A stretch of DNA of 64,000 bases from Sinanaerobacter sp. ZZT-01 (GCF_035621135.1 NZ_CP141728.1:3224001-3288000); one strand, 5' to 3'; positions 16,789 to 26,122 are shown, counted from the first letter of the stretch. Translations and numbers: made by a program. The notes: generated by a model from the letters alone, not told the origin.

Positions 16789-18153
16789 ATGAAAGTGGCA
16801 ATTATCGGTGCCGGTAAATTAGGCATCACAATTACAGAAGCGCTCTTAAGCGGTGACAATGAAGTAACCTTAGTTGATAAAAACAGCGATTTACTGCAAA
16901 AAATAAACAGCCAGCTTGATTTATTAACTGTAAATGCAAACGCGAAACAAATTTCTTTTATGGAAGAGATCAATATATGGACTTATGATTATCTGGTTGC
17001 TGTTACCGATAACGATGAGAAAAATATGGTTATCTGTTCCTTTGCAAAACACTTGGGGTGCCCAAAGGTCATTGCCCGTATTCGTGATCCGGAACATGTA
17101 AAACAAATTCAGATCATTAAAGAAGCCCTAAACATAGATTTCATAGTAAATCCCGACATGTCCATTTCCAATGAAATATATAAATACCTTGTTGAGAAAT
17201 ATACACTGAATAATGGGTGTTATTCTAGTGGAAAGATTGCAGTCATTGAATTTTCAACAGATAAGCTTCCTGTATTGATTGACAAGCCCATTCACAATGT
17301 TACAAAGATATTAGGAGATATGCAAGTCACCGCTATTTCCAGAAATGGAAAAGTCATCATTCCGAGGGGTGATACAATTATTTTAGACGGCGACCGTCTC
17401 TACGTTTTAGGACTTGATGAGCACATTCAAAAGCTCAATGACATTGTACATGATAAAGATCAGTATACTGATTTACAACGTGTTATGATCGCCGGCGGCG
17501 GAAAAGCGGGATTTTATCTTGCACAAAAATTATCTGCTTTTGGCGTTGCAGTTAAAATCATCGAAATTGATAAGTCACGCTGTCAGTATCTCTCAGAGCA
17601 CCTAGATAACGTCATGGTGCTTCATGGTGACGCAACTGACCCTAACCTATTGGAAGAAGAAAATATCAATGAAATGGATGCTTTTATTACGCTTACCGGA
17701 TTTGATGAAGAAAATCTCTTGCTCGCTTTAATGGCAAAACAACATAATATTGAAGATGTAGTAGCAAAAGTAAGTCGAAAAAGCTATGCCGATTTAATTG
17801 AAAAAATGGGAATCAGTATGGCATTGAATCCTTTGGATATGTCCGCTACCAATATTCTGCGCTATATTCAAGGTTCTACGCACATTATATTTTCGCAGCT
17901 CATTCAAGGACAAGCAGAATTTATTGAATTGGTTGCGGATCAAAAAATGCGCCTTTTAAATCAACCACTTAAAAATTTGGAATTACCGAATGGTGTTATC
18001 ATTGCTGCTATCCATCGAGGCGAAGAAGCAATCATTCCAAATGGGGATACGGTGATCAAAAACGGGGATCGTATTATCATACTATCTTTACTATCTAATA
18101 TCCCAAACCTTGAAAAATTATTTCGTTCAAAACGGTCACGCTTTTTTAAATAA
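16789..18153 (+). CDS. trkA: Trk K+ transport regulatory subunit TrkA
   Basis: A 454-residue peripheral membrane protein with two tandem RCK units, each an NAD(H)-binding Rossmann domain followed by an RCK_C (TrkA_C) domain. The first nucleotide-binding motif is GAGKLG (7-12) and the second GGGKAG near residue 233; acidic strand ends follow each (VDKN and IEID). It gates the TrkH channel in response to nucleotide. It starts 8 bases after a CGAGGAG site and is followed after 15 bases by trkH, forming the complete K+ uptake system. Confidence 0.95.
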   Translation: MKVAIIGAGKLGITITEALLSGDNEVTLVDKNSDLLQKINSQLDLLTVNANAKQISFMEEINIWTYDYLVAVTDNDEKNMVICSFAKHLGCPKVIARIRDPEHVKQIQIIKEALNIDFIVNPDMSISNEIYKYLVEKYTLNNGCYSSGKIAVIEFSTDKLPVLIDKPIHNVTKILGDMQVTAISRNGKVIIPRGDTIILDGDRLYVLGLDEHIQKLNDIVHDKDQYTDLQRVMIAGGGKAGFYLAQKLSAFGVAVKIIEIDKSRCQYLSEHLDNVMVLHGDATDPNLLEEENINEMDAFITLTGFDEENLLLALMAKQHNIEDVVAKVSRKSYADLIEKMGISMALNPLDMSATNILRYIQGSTHIIFSQLIQGQAEFIELVADQKMRLLNQPLKNLELPNGVIIAAIHRGEEAIIPNGDTVIKNGDRIIILSLLSNIPNLEKLFRSKRSRFFK

Positions 18154-18168
18154 GAAAGGTACCTCACT

Positions 18169-19632
18169 ATGGTCTTGAATTATAAACTAATATTAAAAGT
18201 AGATGCTGCTATCGGTATTCTTTTAGCTGTTGCAATGATTCCCTCTTTAATCGTATCACTACTCTATAACGAAACAGATGCCGCGGTTGCATTTGCCCGT
18301 TGCATCGCTCCTATGCTTTTGCTGGGCTCTTTCGCTGTGTATAAAATCAGACCAACCACTTCAACGCTGCATATGCGTGATGGGTTTTTAATTGTAGCAT
18401 CTTCTTGGATTCTAGCATCGATTTTCGGTTCCGTTCCATTTTTGCTATCTCATACAATTCCATCTTTTGTGGATGCCTTTTTTGAAACAGCCTCTGGTTT
18501 TTCCACTACCGGATCTACCATCCTTACGAATATTGAACTGCTCCCAAAAGGCATTTTATTTTGGCGTTCCTTTACACATTGGCTGGGAGGAATGGGCATT
18601 CTCGTTTTTGCAATTGCTCTGCTTCCTGCACTTGGAATCGGAGGACAACGAATTATCCGAGCAGAGACACCAGGCCCGACTCTGGATAAATTATCTCCTA
18701 AAATTTCAGATACTGCACGAATTTTATATTCGATGTATTTTGGTATGACACTTTTAGAAGTTATCCTCCTTTGTTTAGGCGGAGTGAGCCTCTATGATTC
18801 TCTTGTGCATACCTTTGGTACGGTGGGTACCGGCGGTTTGTCCTCTTACAACGACAGCATTGCACATTTTAACAGCATCTATGTAGATATCGTCATCACT
18901 ATATTCATGGTTTTAGCAGGAATAAACTTTAATTTATATTACCTTTTATTACAAAAAAGGATTAAAGACTTTTTTTCTGACTATGAACTGCGTGGTTATC
19001 TGCTTATTATTGGAATTGCAACCATATTAATTGCATTAAACCTATGGTTTACAAAAACTTACGATACTATAGGAGAGTCTTTACGGTATTCTGTTTTTCA
19101 GGCAGCGTCCATTACTACAACTACTGGATACGGTACCGCAGACTTTAATTTATGGCCTACCTTTAGTAAGATGGTTCTTTTCCTGCTTATGTTTGTCGGT
19201 GGTTCTTCCTCTTCCACAGGAGGCGGAGTAAAGGTTATTCGAGTCTTAATCCTATTAAAGCTTATCCGAAGAGGAATCTATCGAAAGCTTCATCCTCGTG
19301 CAATTGTTCCGGTCAAAATTCAAGGAAGGTCCATTCCTTCCGATACGGTATCGGGGATCACCAGCTTTGCTGTTTTATATGTATGCCTGCTCTTATTCGG
19401 AAGCCTAGTTATTTCTTTAGAAAATTTTGATATGATGACAAGCATAAGCTCCGTTGCTGCATGCCTTGGAAATATCGGTCCTGGCTTTGAACTAGTTGGA
19501 CCATCTTCAAATTATAGTATGTTCTCAGATTTTTCAAAAATGTTTTTGTCTTTTTACATGCTAATTGGAAGATTGGAACTATTTACGATCATCTTGCTGT
19601 TCTCTAAACTTTTTTGGAATCCGGACCGCTAG
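18169..19632 (+). CDS. trkH: Trk K+ uptake channel TrkH
   Basis: A 487-residue membrane protein of the TrkH/KtrB superfamily with about ten to twelve hydrophobic segments forming four M1-P-M2 repeats. Selectivity-filter-like loops are visible, for example ASGFSTTGST, GTVGTGGLSS, TTTTGYGTAD and LGNIGPGFE. The loop GGSSSSTGGGVKV matches the broken-helix gate of the family. With trkA immediately upstream it forms a K+ uptake complex. The length (487) fits TrkH rather than the shorter KtrB. Confidence 0.94.
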   Translation: MVLNYKLILKVDAAIGILLAVAMIPSLIVSLLYNETDAAVAFARCIAPMLLLGSFAVYKIRPTTSTLHMRDGFLIVASSWILASIFGSVPFLLSHTIPSFVDAFFETASGFSTTGSTILTNIELLPKGILFWRSFTHWLGGMGILVFAIALLPALGIGGQRIIRAETPGPTLDKLSPKISDTARILYSMYFGMTLLEVILLCLGGVSLYDSLVHTFGTVGTGGLSSYNDSIAHFNSIYVDIVITIFMVLAGINFNLYYLLLQKRIKDFFSDYELRGYLLIIGIATILIALNLWFTKTYDTIGESLRYSVFQAASITTTTGYGTADFNLWPTFSKMVLFLLMFVGGSSSSTGGGVKVIRVLILLKLIRRGIYRKLHPRAIVPVKIQGRSIPSDTVSGITSFAVLYVCLLLFGSLVISLENFDMMTSISSVAACLGNIGPGFELVGPSSNYSMFSDFSKMFLSFYMLIGRLELFTIILLFSKLFWNPDR

Positions 19633-19670
19633 AAATAATTGATATAATCCCATAAATTAATAAATAAAAG

Positions 19671-19712
19671 AACTTCCTTTTAGACATACTAACCAAAAAG
19701 GAGGTTTTTTTT
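19671..19712 (+). terminator. Terminator-like hairpin that also holds the next gene's Shine-Dalgarno
   Basis: AACTTCCTTTT (19671-19681) can pair with AAAAGGAGGTT (19696-19706) across a 14-base loop, with one T-G wobble. Eight T residues follow at 19705-19712 and the ATG of the CBS gene starts at 19713. The 3' arm contains AAGGAGG, the ribosome-binding site of that gene. The element could end trkAH transcription, block translation of the CBS gene, or both. Confidence 0.6.
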
Positions 19713-20135
19713 ATGAAGGTAAAAGAATTAATGACAACATCCGTTACTTGTGTACGTCCAAGCACTTCCTTATCAGAAATTGCCAAGTACATGAAGCAGG
19801 AAAATATTGGTTCAATTCCAGTTTGTACAGATCGTGGAGAACCGGTTGGAATCATAACAGATCGAGACATTGTATTACGTGCAATGGCTGAGTCTGGAAA
19901 AGAAAAAACGGCGCAGGATATTATGAGTAAGAACCTAGTATTTGCAAATCCTGAAATGAACACGCATGAAGCATCTATGTTATTAGCTCAAAATCAGGTG
20001 CGTCGTTTACCTGTCGTTGAAAACAACAAATTAGTTGGAATGCTAGCTATGGCAGATATTGCAAGAAAGCCAATTTATGTAGATGAAGCTGGCGATGCAT
20101 TAAATGCAATTTCAAAACCCAGTACAATTAATTAA
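19713..20135 (+). CDS. Two-CBS-domain protein
   Basis: A 140-residue protein that consists almost entirely of a CBS pair (a Bateman module), with segments MKVKELMTTSVTCVRPSTSL, GIITDRDIVLRA and the second domain from about residue 70 (AQDIMSKNLVFANPEMN, RRLPVVENNKLVGMLAMADI). Stand-alone CBS pairs bind adenosine nucleotides and regulate partner proteins; the partner here is unknown. It lies 80 bases after trkH on the same strand, so a link with K+ transport is possible but unproven. Its ribosome-binding site is inside a hairpin, which may make its translation conditional. Confidence 0.88.
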   Translation: MKVKELMTTSVTCVRPSTSLSEIAKYMKQENIGSIPVCTDRGEPVGIITDRDIVLRAMAESGKEKTAQDIMSKNLVFANPEMNTHEASMLLAQNQVRRLPVVENNKLVGMLAMADIARKPIYVDEAGDALNAISKPSTIN

Positions 20136-20150
20136 AAAAACAGAATTGAA

Positions 20151-20190
20151 AAACAAGCGTATTGCTTTATGCGTTACGCTTGTTTTTTCT
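20151..20190. terminator. Bidirectional terminator between CBS gene and rnr
   Basis: An eleven-pair stem (AAACAAGCGTA / TACGCTTGTTT) with a 13-base loop. T runs flank it on the plus-strand side and A runs on the other side, so it can end the converging CBS and rnr transcripts. Confidence 0.75.
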
Positions 20191-20239
20191 ATTTTTTCTA
20201 AGAATCTTATATACATATTATAATTTAAGTGATTTTCAT

Positions 20240-22360
20240 CTAACATAAAACAAAATTAATCTCACGGTTCTCAATATTTACTGAATCAACCCGAATTCTT
20301 ACCCGGTCTCCAAGTCCATAGATCTTATGTGTACGTCTTCCAATCATACGGTATTTTTCCGGCTCATAGTCATAATAATCATCATTCATCTCAGAGGCTC
20401 TTACCATACCTTCAATTGTATTTTCTATCTCTACAAAGAATCCGAATTGTGCGACTCCACTGATTATTCCCTCGTATTCCTCCCCAATATGATAAGACAT
20501 ATATTCTGCCATTTTTAATTTCTCTACTTCTCTTTCAAGCTCTTGTGCGTCTCTTTCTGTCTTCGATGAAATATCAGCCGCTTCTATTGTTTTCTTTTTT
20601 AAAGCCCCTATTCGTTTCTCGTTCAATTTACCTGAAAGTGTTTCTTTTATAATTCTGTGAATGATTAAATCAGGGTATCTACGTATCGGTGAAGTAAAAT
20701 GACAATAAAACTTCACCCCTAAACCAAAATGTCCCTCGCAGTCTATTCCATAAAAAGCTTTTTTCATCGAGCGCAGCATAACGGTATTCACTACATGCTC
20801 CTCTGCTTTTCCCTCGACGGATTTAATCACTTCATTTAATGATCGAGGATGTATGTTTTCCGGATTCCCCTTCAAAAGAATACCAAAACTCATTAAAAAC
20901 TGTTTTAAAGCTTCCATTTTCTCTAAAGCAGGCTTTTCATGGATTCGATATACGAAAGGAACTTCCATCCAATAAAAATGTTCTGCAATGGTTTCATTTG
21001 CAAGCAGCATAAATTCTTCAATGATTCGATTTCCAACTCTGCGTTCTGCCGTTTCCACCGAAACCGGTATTCCCTTTTCATTTAATTTGATATATGCTTC
21101 ATCAAAGTCAAAATCCAGGCTTCCTCTTTTATCTCGTACAGAGCGTAATATTGCAGCCAATTCCTGCATCAACAATAAATCTTGATAAATCGTTTGATAT
21201 TGACTGATTAATTTCTGATCGTCTTTCTCTAACATATCAGAAACATCTGTATAAACCATTCTCTCTTTCGAACAGATTATACTTTCATAGACCTCATGAT
21301 TAACAACCTCACCTGCTGAATTGATTTCCATATCAATACTTAAAGTCAAGCGGTCAACCCTTGGATTTAAACTGCAAATACCATTTGAAAGCTCCGTTGG
21401 AAGCATCGGAATTACCTGATCTAATAAATACACACTGTTTCCTCTTTTTAAAGCTTCTAGATCCAATGCGCTTCCCTCTTTCACATAATGAGATACATCT
21501 GCTATGTGAACTCCTAAGAGGTAGTTTCCGTTTTCTAACTGCTCTACCGATACTGCATCATCAAAATCTTTTGAATCGGAACCATCAATGGTAATTATTT
21601 TTTTATCACGTAAATCAATTCTTCCCTGCCGCATTTGTTCGCTTACATAATTTTCCATATTTTGTGCTTCTTTTTGTACGGCATAAGGAAATTCAGTTTT
21701 TAGTCGATGCTGGCGAATGAGAGCCTTTATATCTCCTCCCTGTTCTCCTTGACGGCTGATAAGTTCTGTTATAATACCTTCTGCATTTAAATTCTTTTCC
21801 GGCCATTGTGTGATTTGAACCACTACCTTATCACCATTTTTTGCACCATTTATATTTCGTTCTGCAACAAATATATCATCTGTTTCTTTCGGATCGTCTG
21901 ACACAACAAATCCATATTTTTTCTGCAACTGAAAAGTGCCAATGATTTCAATCGTATTTCTTTTTAGAATTCGACTGACTACCCCTTCTCTTTTCGCATC
22001 TTTTTCTCTTTGTCCAGTTAATTTAACGGCTACTAAATCTCCATGCATTGCATAATTCAAATCTTTTGGACTAATGAAAATGTCATCCTCTGTTTCCTCT
22101 ATAGGAATTACAAATCCAAACCCTTTCCGATGTTTCGTAAGAGTCCCTACGACAATGTCTAAATTCTTTGGCAGAATAAATTTATTTTTTTTGGTTTTAA
22201 AAACTCTTCCTTCTTCAAAAAGCTGATCCAATTGAGAAATAAAGCTGCCAATTTCTTTTCCTTTCAGTTCAAAATAAGCAACTAATTCTTTGTCCAACAT
22301 CGGTTCATAATTTTTCTCAGCTAATTTATCTAATATTTCACTTTTGTAATCTCTTTCCAT
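20240..22360 (-). CDS. rnr: Ribonuclease R
   Basis: A 706-residue 3'-5' exoribonuclease of the RNase II/R family. Domains in order: an N-terminal winged-helix region (1-60), two cold-shock domains (GFGFVIPIEETEDDIFI near 80, KKYGFVVSDD near 147), the RNB catalytic domain with the metal-binding motif DGSDSKDFDDA (259-269), and a C-terminal S1 domain from about 630 (GEEYEGIISGVAQFGFFVEI). It lacks the long basic tail seen in some RNase R proteins. In many Firmicutes rnr lies beside secG and smpB; here it stands apart, followed by its own terminator. Confidence 0.95.
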   Translation of the reverse strand: MERDYKSEILDKLAEKNYEPMLDKELVAYFELKGKEIGSFISQLDQLFEEGRVFKTKKNKFILPKNLDIVVGTLTKHRKGFGFVIPIEETEDDIFISPKDLNYAMHGDLVAVKLTGQREKDAKREGVVSRILKRNTIEIIGTFQLQKKYGFVVSDDPKETDDIFVAERNINGAKNGDKVVVQITQWPEKNLNAEGIITELISRQGEQGGDIKALIRQHRLKTEFPYAVQKEAQNMENYVSEQMRQGRIDLRDKKIITIDGSDSKDFDDAVSVEQLENGNYLLGVHIADVSHYVKEGSALDLEALKRGNSVYLLDQVIPMLPTELSNGICSLNPRVDRLTLSIDMEINSAGEVVNHEVYESIICSKERMVYTDVSDMLEKDDQKLISQYQTIYQDLLLMQELAAILRSVRDKRGSLDFDFDEAYIKLNEKGIPVSVETAERRVGNRIIEEFMLLANETIAEHFYWMEVPFVYRIHEKPALEKMEALKQFLMSFGILLKGNPENIHPRSLNEVIKSVEGKAEEHVVNTVMLRSMKKAFYGIDCEGHFGLGVKFYCHFTSPIRRYPDLIIHRIIKETLSGKLNEKRIGALKKKTIEAADISSKTERDAQELEREVEKLKMAEYMSYHIGEEYEGIISGVAQFGFFVEIENTIEGMVRASEMNDDYYDYEPEKYRMIGRRTHKIYGLGDRVRIRVDSVNIENREINFVLC

Positions 22361-22460
22361 ATTACCTCTCCCATAATTAGCTATTTATCTCTTTTTAATA
22401 TCATAACATACCAAGTCCAATTTCACATGAAATTTATGTAAAATTTATATTATTATAATG

Positions 22461-22491
22461 AAAAGGGCTGCTCAAAAATTTTGAAGCAGCC
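22461..22491 (-). terminator. Terminator of the small lipoprotein gene
   Basis: GGCTGCT and AGCAGCC arms form a seven-pair stem extended by weaker pairs; on the minus strand CTTTT follows. It lies 24 bases after the lipoprotein stop and upstream of rnr. Confidence 0.65.
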
Positions 22492-22514
22492 TGTTCTGTT
22501 AGTTTTCTTAAGCT

Positions 22515-22790
22515 TTATTCGGTTTTCGCATCTTCTTGAGTCTTTGAATTGTCGGTAATTGTTCCGTCATTTACATCACTGTTATTAGGAATGCCGTCAT
22601 TATCCAAATCGTTGTTGGTAGTATTGTTGTCTACACCATTATCAACAACACCATCGTTATTCAAATCTTCATCAACAACACCATTATCCGTGCCATCTGG
22701 ATTTAAATCAACGTCTTTGTTTGTGCAACCCATAAAAGTGAATAAAGCTAGAATCAGTAAAATTGCTAAAAATATTCTTGTCTTTTTCAC
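22515..22790 (-). CDS. Small acidic lipoprotein with Asp/Asn-rich repeats
   Basis: A 91-residue protein with a lipoprotein signal (lipobox FMGC, Cys22) followed by a mature part of about 70 residues made almost wholly of Asp, Asn, Gly, Val and Thr. Segments such as DLNNDGVVDNGVD and DLDNDGIPNNSDVND resemble the calcium-binding DxDxDGxxD loops of thrombospondin type 3 repeats. It starts at GTG with GGAG eight bases before. No enzyme domain is visible. It is monocistronic with its own terminator. A cell-surface calcium-binding role is a guess; the family is not recognised. Confidence 0.75.
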   Translation of the reverse strand: MKKTRIFLAILLILALFTFMGCTNKDVDLNPDGTDNGVVDEDLNNDGVVDNGVDNNTTNNDLDNDGIPNNSDVNDGTITDNSKTQEDAKTE

Positions 22791-22943
22791 GATTTCATCT
22801 CCTCTCTTTTCTCAACCTTATTATGAGCTATATTTAAAAATTTTAGACATTTATTTAATGGCAATTTTGTAAAGATTATAAAAGGAAAAAAAGGGAATAA
22901 AATTTATTTAAAATATAAATAAAAAATATTTAATTTTTAAAAT

Positions 22944-22985
22944 AAAAAAAGCACAAGGTATATTTCTTATCCTGCACTTTTTATT
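22944..22985 (-). terminator. Terminator of the liv operon
   Basis: On the minus strand AAAAAGTGCAGG pairs imperfectly (two wobbles and one bulge) with CCTTGTGCTTTTT, followed by a T run. It lies about 25 bases after the CBS-ACT gene. Confidence 0.5.
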
Positions 22986-23009
22986 TTTTTATATTCTAAC
23001 TTTTCAACC

Positions 23010-23657
23010 TTAACTTCGGTTTTTGGTTATGCTAAGAATTTCATATCCTTTTTTTTCTAATGATTGAATAATCGCTTCTGAATCCAAAGTGTCCATTCGA
23101 ATCACAACATCACTTCGTTTTTCTTCTTCACGTCGATATGCAGCAATGTGATTAATATTTGCACCATATTCGCTTACTATGTTGGCAACATCCGAAAGAA
23201 TCCCCGGTTTATCATCGGTTTCAATCACAAGGCGTGTTCCAATATCTCTGCCACCCAGTAAATCAATAAAAGCATCAAAGATATCGCTTTCCGTAATAAT
23301 TCCCACAAGCCGTGTGCCATCAATGACGGGAAGCGAACTGACTCGATTTGCACGCATCAGAACTGCTGCCTCTTCTAAAATATCCTCTGGTGATATCGTC
23401 ACAACTTTTTTTGTCATTGCATCTCTTACCGTTGTTTTTGCCAATAAATAATTAATTTCAAAAACACTCAGTGCGGTTGCCTTTGTAGGCGATACTTTTT
23501 GAATATCTCCATCCGTTAAGATACCTACAACACGTTCTCCGTCCAGTACCGGAATTCTTTTTAAATTTTTTATCCGCATCAGTTCCACTACTTCCGTAAT
23601 CGGAGCATCTGCCTGAATTGTATATGGATCTTTTGTCATCCGATTTTTTACATACAT
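23010..23657 (-). CDS. CBS-ACT domain protein, AcuB-like
   Basis: A 215-residue cytoplasmic protein with two CBS domains (about 1-60 and 75-135, with RIPVLDGERVVGILTDGDI and SLPVIDGTRLVGIITESDI) and a C-terminal ACT-like domain (from about 140, with DDKPGILSDVANIVSEYGAN). The CBS pair should bind an adenosine nucleotide and the ACT domain an amino acid. It is the last gene of the branched-chain amino-acid transport operon, one base after livF, so it may sense the imported amino acid or the energy state and adjust transport or metabolism. Its partner is not known from the sequence. Confidence 0.88.
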   Translation of the reverse strand: MYVKNRMTKDPYTIQADAPITEVVELMRIKNLKRIPVLDGERVVGILTDGDIQKVSPTKATALSVFEINYLLAKTTVRDAMTKKVVTISPEDILEEAAVLMRANRVSSLPVIDGTRLVGIITESDIFDAFIDLLGGRDIGTRLVIETDDKPGILSDVANIVSEYGANINHIAAYRREEEKRSDVVIRMDTLDSEAIIQSLEKKGYEILSITKNRS

Positions 23658-23658
23658 C

Positions 23659-24366
23659 TTATTCCCCTCCTAAATAAGCTTTCTGCACTTCATTGCTCTT
23701 CATCAATTCCTCGCCGCTTCCTGTCAGCACAATTGATCCCGTCTCAATAACATAGCCTCGATGCGCAATTGACAAAGCCATACTTGCATTTTGCTCGACT
23801 AAAAGAACTGTCGTCCCACTTTTATTAATGTCTTTAATAATCTCAAAAATCTCCCGTACCAAAAGTGGTGCAAGCCCCATAGATGGTTCATCTAAAAGTA
23901 AAATTTTAGGACGTGACATCAACGCTCTTCCCATTGCCAGCATCTGCTGTTCTCCTCCAGAAAGTGTACCTGCCATCTGCTTTTTTCGATCTCCCAAAAT
24001 TGGAAAACGTTCATAAACGTTCTGCATATCCTTGCGGATTTCCTCTTTATCTTTTCTTAAAAATGCGCCCATTTCCAAGTTTTCTAAAACGCTCATTTCC
24101 GGAAAAATTCTTCTTCCTTCTGGTACCTGTGACAATCCCAATAATACTCTTTGGGGAGCAGAAAGAGAACCAATCTGCTTCCCATCAAGTATAATTTCGC
24201 CACTCGTGATCTTTTTCAGACCCGAAATCGTGCGGAGGGTGGTGGTCTTTCCCGCACCATTGGCGCCTATAAGCGTAACAATTTCCCCGTCATTTACGGC
24301 TAAAGAGATGTTTTTTAACGCATGGATTACACCATAATGTACATTTAAATCTTTAATCTCTAGCAT
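23659..24366 (-). CDS. livF: Branched-chain amino-acid ABC transporter ATPase LivF
   Basis: A 235-residue ATPase subunit. Walker A GANGAGKT near residue 33, signature LSGGEQQMLAMGRAL near 138 and Walker B ILLLDEPSMGLAPL are intact. The sequences VPEGRRIFPEMSVLENLEMGA and LAPLLVREIF are typical of LivF. Its start overlaps livG by 14 bases with a GGGGAGG site inside livG. Confidence 0.94.
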   Translation of the reverse strand: MLEIKDLNVHYGVIHALKNISLAVNDGEIVTLIGANGAGKTTTLRTISGLKKITSGEIILDGKQIGSLSAPQRVLLGLSQVPEGRRIFPEMSVLENLEMGAFLRKDKEEIRKDMQNVYERFPILGDRKKQMAGTLSGGEQQMLAMGRALMSRPKILLLDEPSMGLAPLLVREIFEIIKDINKSGTTVLLVEQNASMALSIAHRGYVIETGSIVLTGSGEELMKSNEVQKAYLGGE

Positions 24367-25144
24367 TGCTCATATCCTCCCCTAGATAAGCCTCAATCAC
24401 TCTTTTATTTGAACGGATTTCCTCTGGCGTTCCATTTGCAATCATCATCCCGTAATCTAAAACATAAATTCTCTCGCAGACTTTCATAACTAAAGACATA
24501 TCGTGTTCAATTAATAAAATGCTTAAATCGAACTTTTCCCTCAACCATGCAATGGTTGCCGTCAGTTCCGCAGTCTCGTTTGGGTTCATTCCAGCGGCCG
24601 GCTCGTCTAAAAGAAGCAAAGAGGGTTTCGTCGCTAATGCTCTTGCAATTTCTAAGTGACGCTGCTCACCATATGGCAGATTTTTAGCCAACTCCATTTT
24701 TTTGTGTGTCAGATTAAATATTTTCAGTAATTCTTCTGACTCATCAACCAATCTTTTTTCCTCTTTATGGTACCCTGCCGTATGAAAAAAAGCTCCAGGC
24801 ATTTGGTAGCGTATGTTCTGATGCATTGCAATCCGCACATTATCCAATACAGTTAAATCTTTAAAAAGACGTATATTTTGAAAGGTACGAGCAATTCCTT
24901 CTTTGGTAATATGATATGGTTTACATCCATCTATCCTGCGAGGATTCTCTTTCGTATTTAATGCAATCGTTCCCTTACTCGGTTCATAAACACCGGTTAA
25001 AAGATTAAATAATGTTGTTTTTCCAGCTCCGTTTGGACCGATTAACCCAACCAGTTCTCCTTCTTGAATTTCCATATTTACATTAGAAACGGCAGTCAAA
25101 CCACCGAAAGACTTTGTCAGTTTTTCTACTGAAAGCAATGGCAT
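24353..25144 (-). CDS. livG: Branched-chain amino-acid ABC transporter ATPase LivG
   Basis: A 263-residue ATPase from ATG 25144, chosen because AGGAGGT lies at a normal distance before it; an in-frame GTG three codons earlier is too close to that site. Walker A GPNGAGKT, the long LivG-specific insertion with ARTFQNIRLFKDLTVLDNV, the sequence PYGEQRHLEIARALA in place of the usual signature, Walker B LLLLDEPAAGMNP and the tail GTPEEIRSNKRVIEAYLG are all present. It pairs with LivF as the energy-coupling dimer for LivHM. Confidence 0.94.
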   Translation of the reverse strand: MPLLSVEKLTKSFGGLTAVSNVNMEIQEGELVGLIGPNGAGKTTLFNLLTGVYEPSKGTIALNTKENPRRIDGCKPYHITKEGIARTFQNIRLFKDLTVLDNVRIAMHQNIRYQMPGAFFHTAGYHKEEKRLVDESEELLKIFNLTHKKMELAKNLPYGEQRHLEIARALATKPSLLLLDEPAAGMNPNETAELTATIAWLREKFDLSILLIEHDMSLVMKVCERIYVLDYGMMIANGTPEEIRSNKRVIEAYLGEDMSNARD

Positions 25145-25156
25145 ATTTGACACCTC

Positions 25157-26119
25157 CTATTCTACTTTCTTTTCATCTTTAGACTTCGTTCGAAACAATT
25201 TTGTAAAATCCAATTCTTTGGAAGCCATCAGTCCCTGTGGGCGGAAAATCATTACAATAACGAGCAATGCCGCATAAATAATCATCCGCAATGCTGTAAA
25301 GGCCTGTAAATAAGTAGTTAGTATTGCTAGTAAAACCGCCGCAATAATTGAACCTGTGATACTTCCCATCCCACCAAGCACAACGATGACTAAAAAATCA
25401 ATGGATTTTAAGAAACCAAACATATTTGGTTTTAAAATAAAGAAGGTTGACGCATAAAGTGCGCCGCCAATCCCTGCAAAAAATGCACCGATCGCAAAAG
25501 CCATAACTTTATATTTTGTAGTGTTAATTCCCATCGACTCTGCCGCGATCTCATCCTCACGGATGGAGATGCAGGCGCGCCCATGTGAAGAATGAATAAA
25601 ATTATTAATCAACAGAATGGAGCCAGCAGTAAACAACCACAACCACGGCCAATTAGTAAATTTAGGAATGCCGTTTAACCCTGCCGCTCCACCTGTAATT
25701 TTCAAATTCAAAAATATGATGCGAATAATTTCTGCCATACCAAGCGTTGCAATGGCTAAATAATCTCCACGAAGCCGTAAGGTTGGAATACCGATTAAAA
25801 TTCCAAAAATCGCTGCCATGACAGCTCCTGCAAATGTACCAATTAAAAATCCGGCAGTTGTCGGCATCGACACGGTAATAATCGCACAGGTGTAAGCACC
25901 TATGGACATAAAACCTGCATGCCCCAAAGAAAATTGGCCTGTGAATCCGGTTACCAAATTTAAACCGACCGCCATAATAATATTGATACAAATAAGTGCA
26001 AGCGTTACCTGATAATAAGCATTTATGATATTCAAACTGATCAAAAGCTGAATGATACCGAAGGAAGCACCTAGGCAAATTAATGTTATGAGGGCATTCT
26101 TTGAAAATAAATTTTTCAT
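25157..26119 (-). CDS. livM: Branched-chain amino-acid ABC transporter permease LivM
   Basis: A 320-residue inner-membrane permease with about nine or ten hydrophobic segments. Family features include GLNLVTGFTGQFSLGHAGFM near residue 53, GDYLAIATLGMAEIIRI and VVLGGMGSITGSIIAA. It lies 3 bases after livH on the same strand and forms the pore with LivH. Confidence 0.94.
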   Translation of the reverse strand: MKNLFSKNALITLICLGASFGIIQLLISLNIINAYYQVTLALICINIIMAVGLNLVTGFTGQFSLGHAGFMSIGAYTCAIITVSMPTTAGFLIGTFAGAVMAAIFGILIGIPTLRLRGDYLAIATLGMAEIIRIIFLNLKITGGAAGLNGIPKFTNWPWLWLFTAGSILLINNFIHSSHGRACISIREDEIAAESMGINTTKYKVMAFAIGAFFAGIGGALYASTFFILKPNMFGFLKSIDFLVIVVLGGMGSITGSIIAAVLLAILTTYLQAFTALRMIIYAALLVIVMIFRPQGLMASKELDFTKLFRTKSKDEKKVE

Positions 26120-26122
26120 AGC

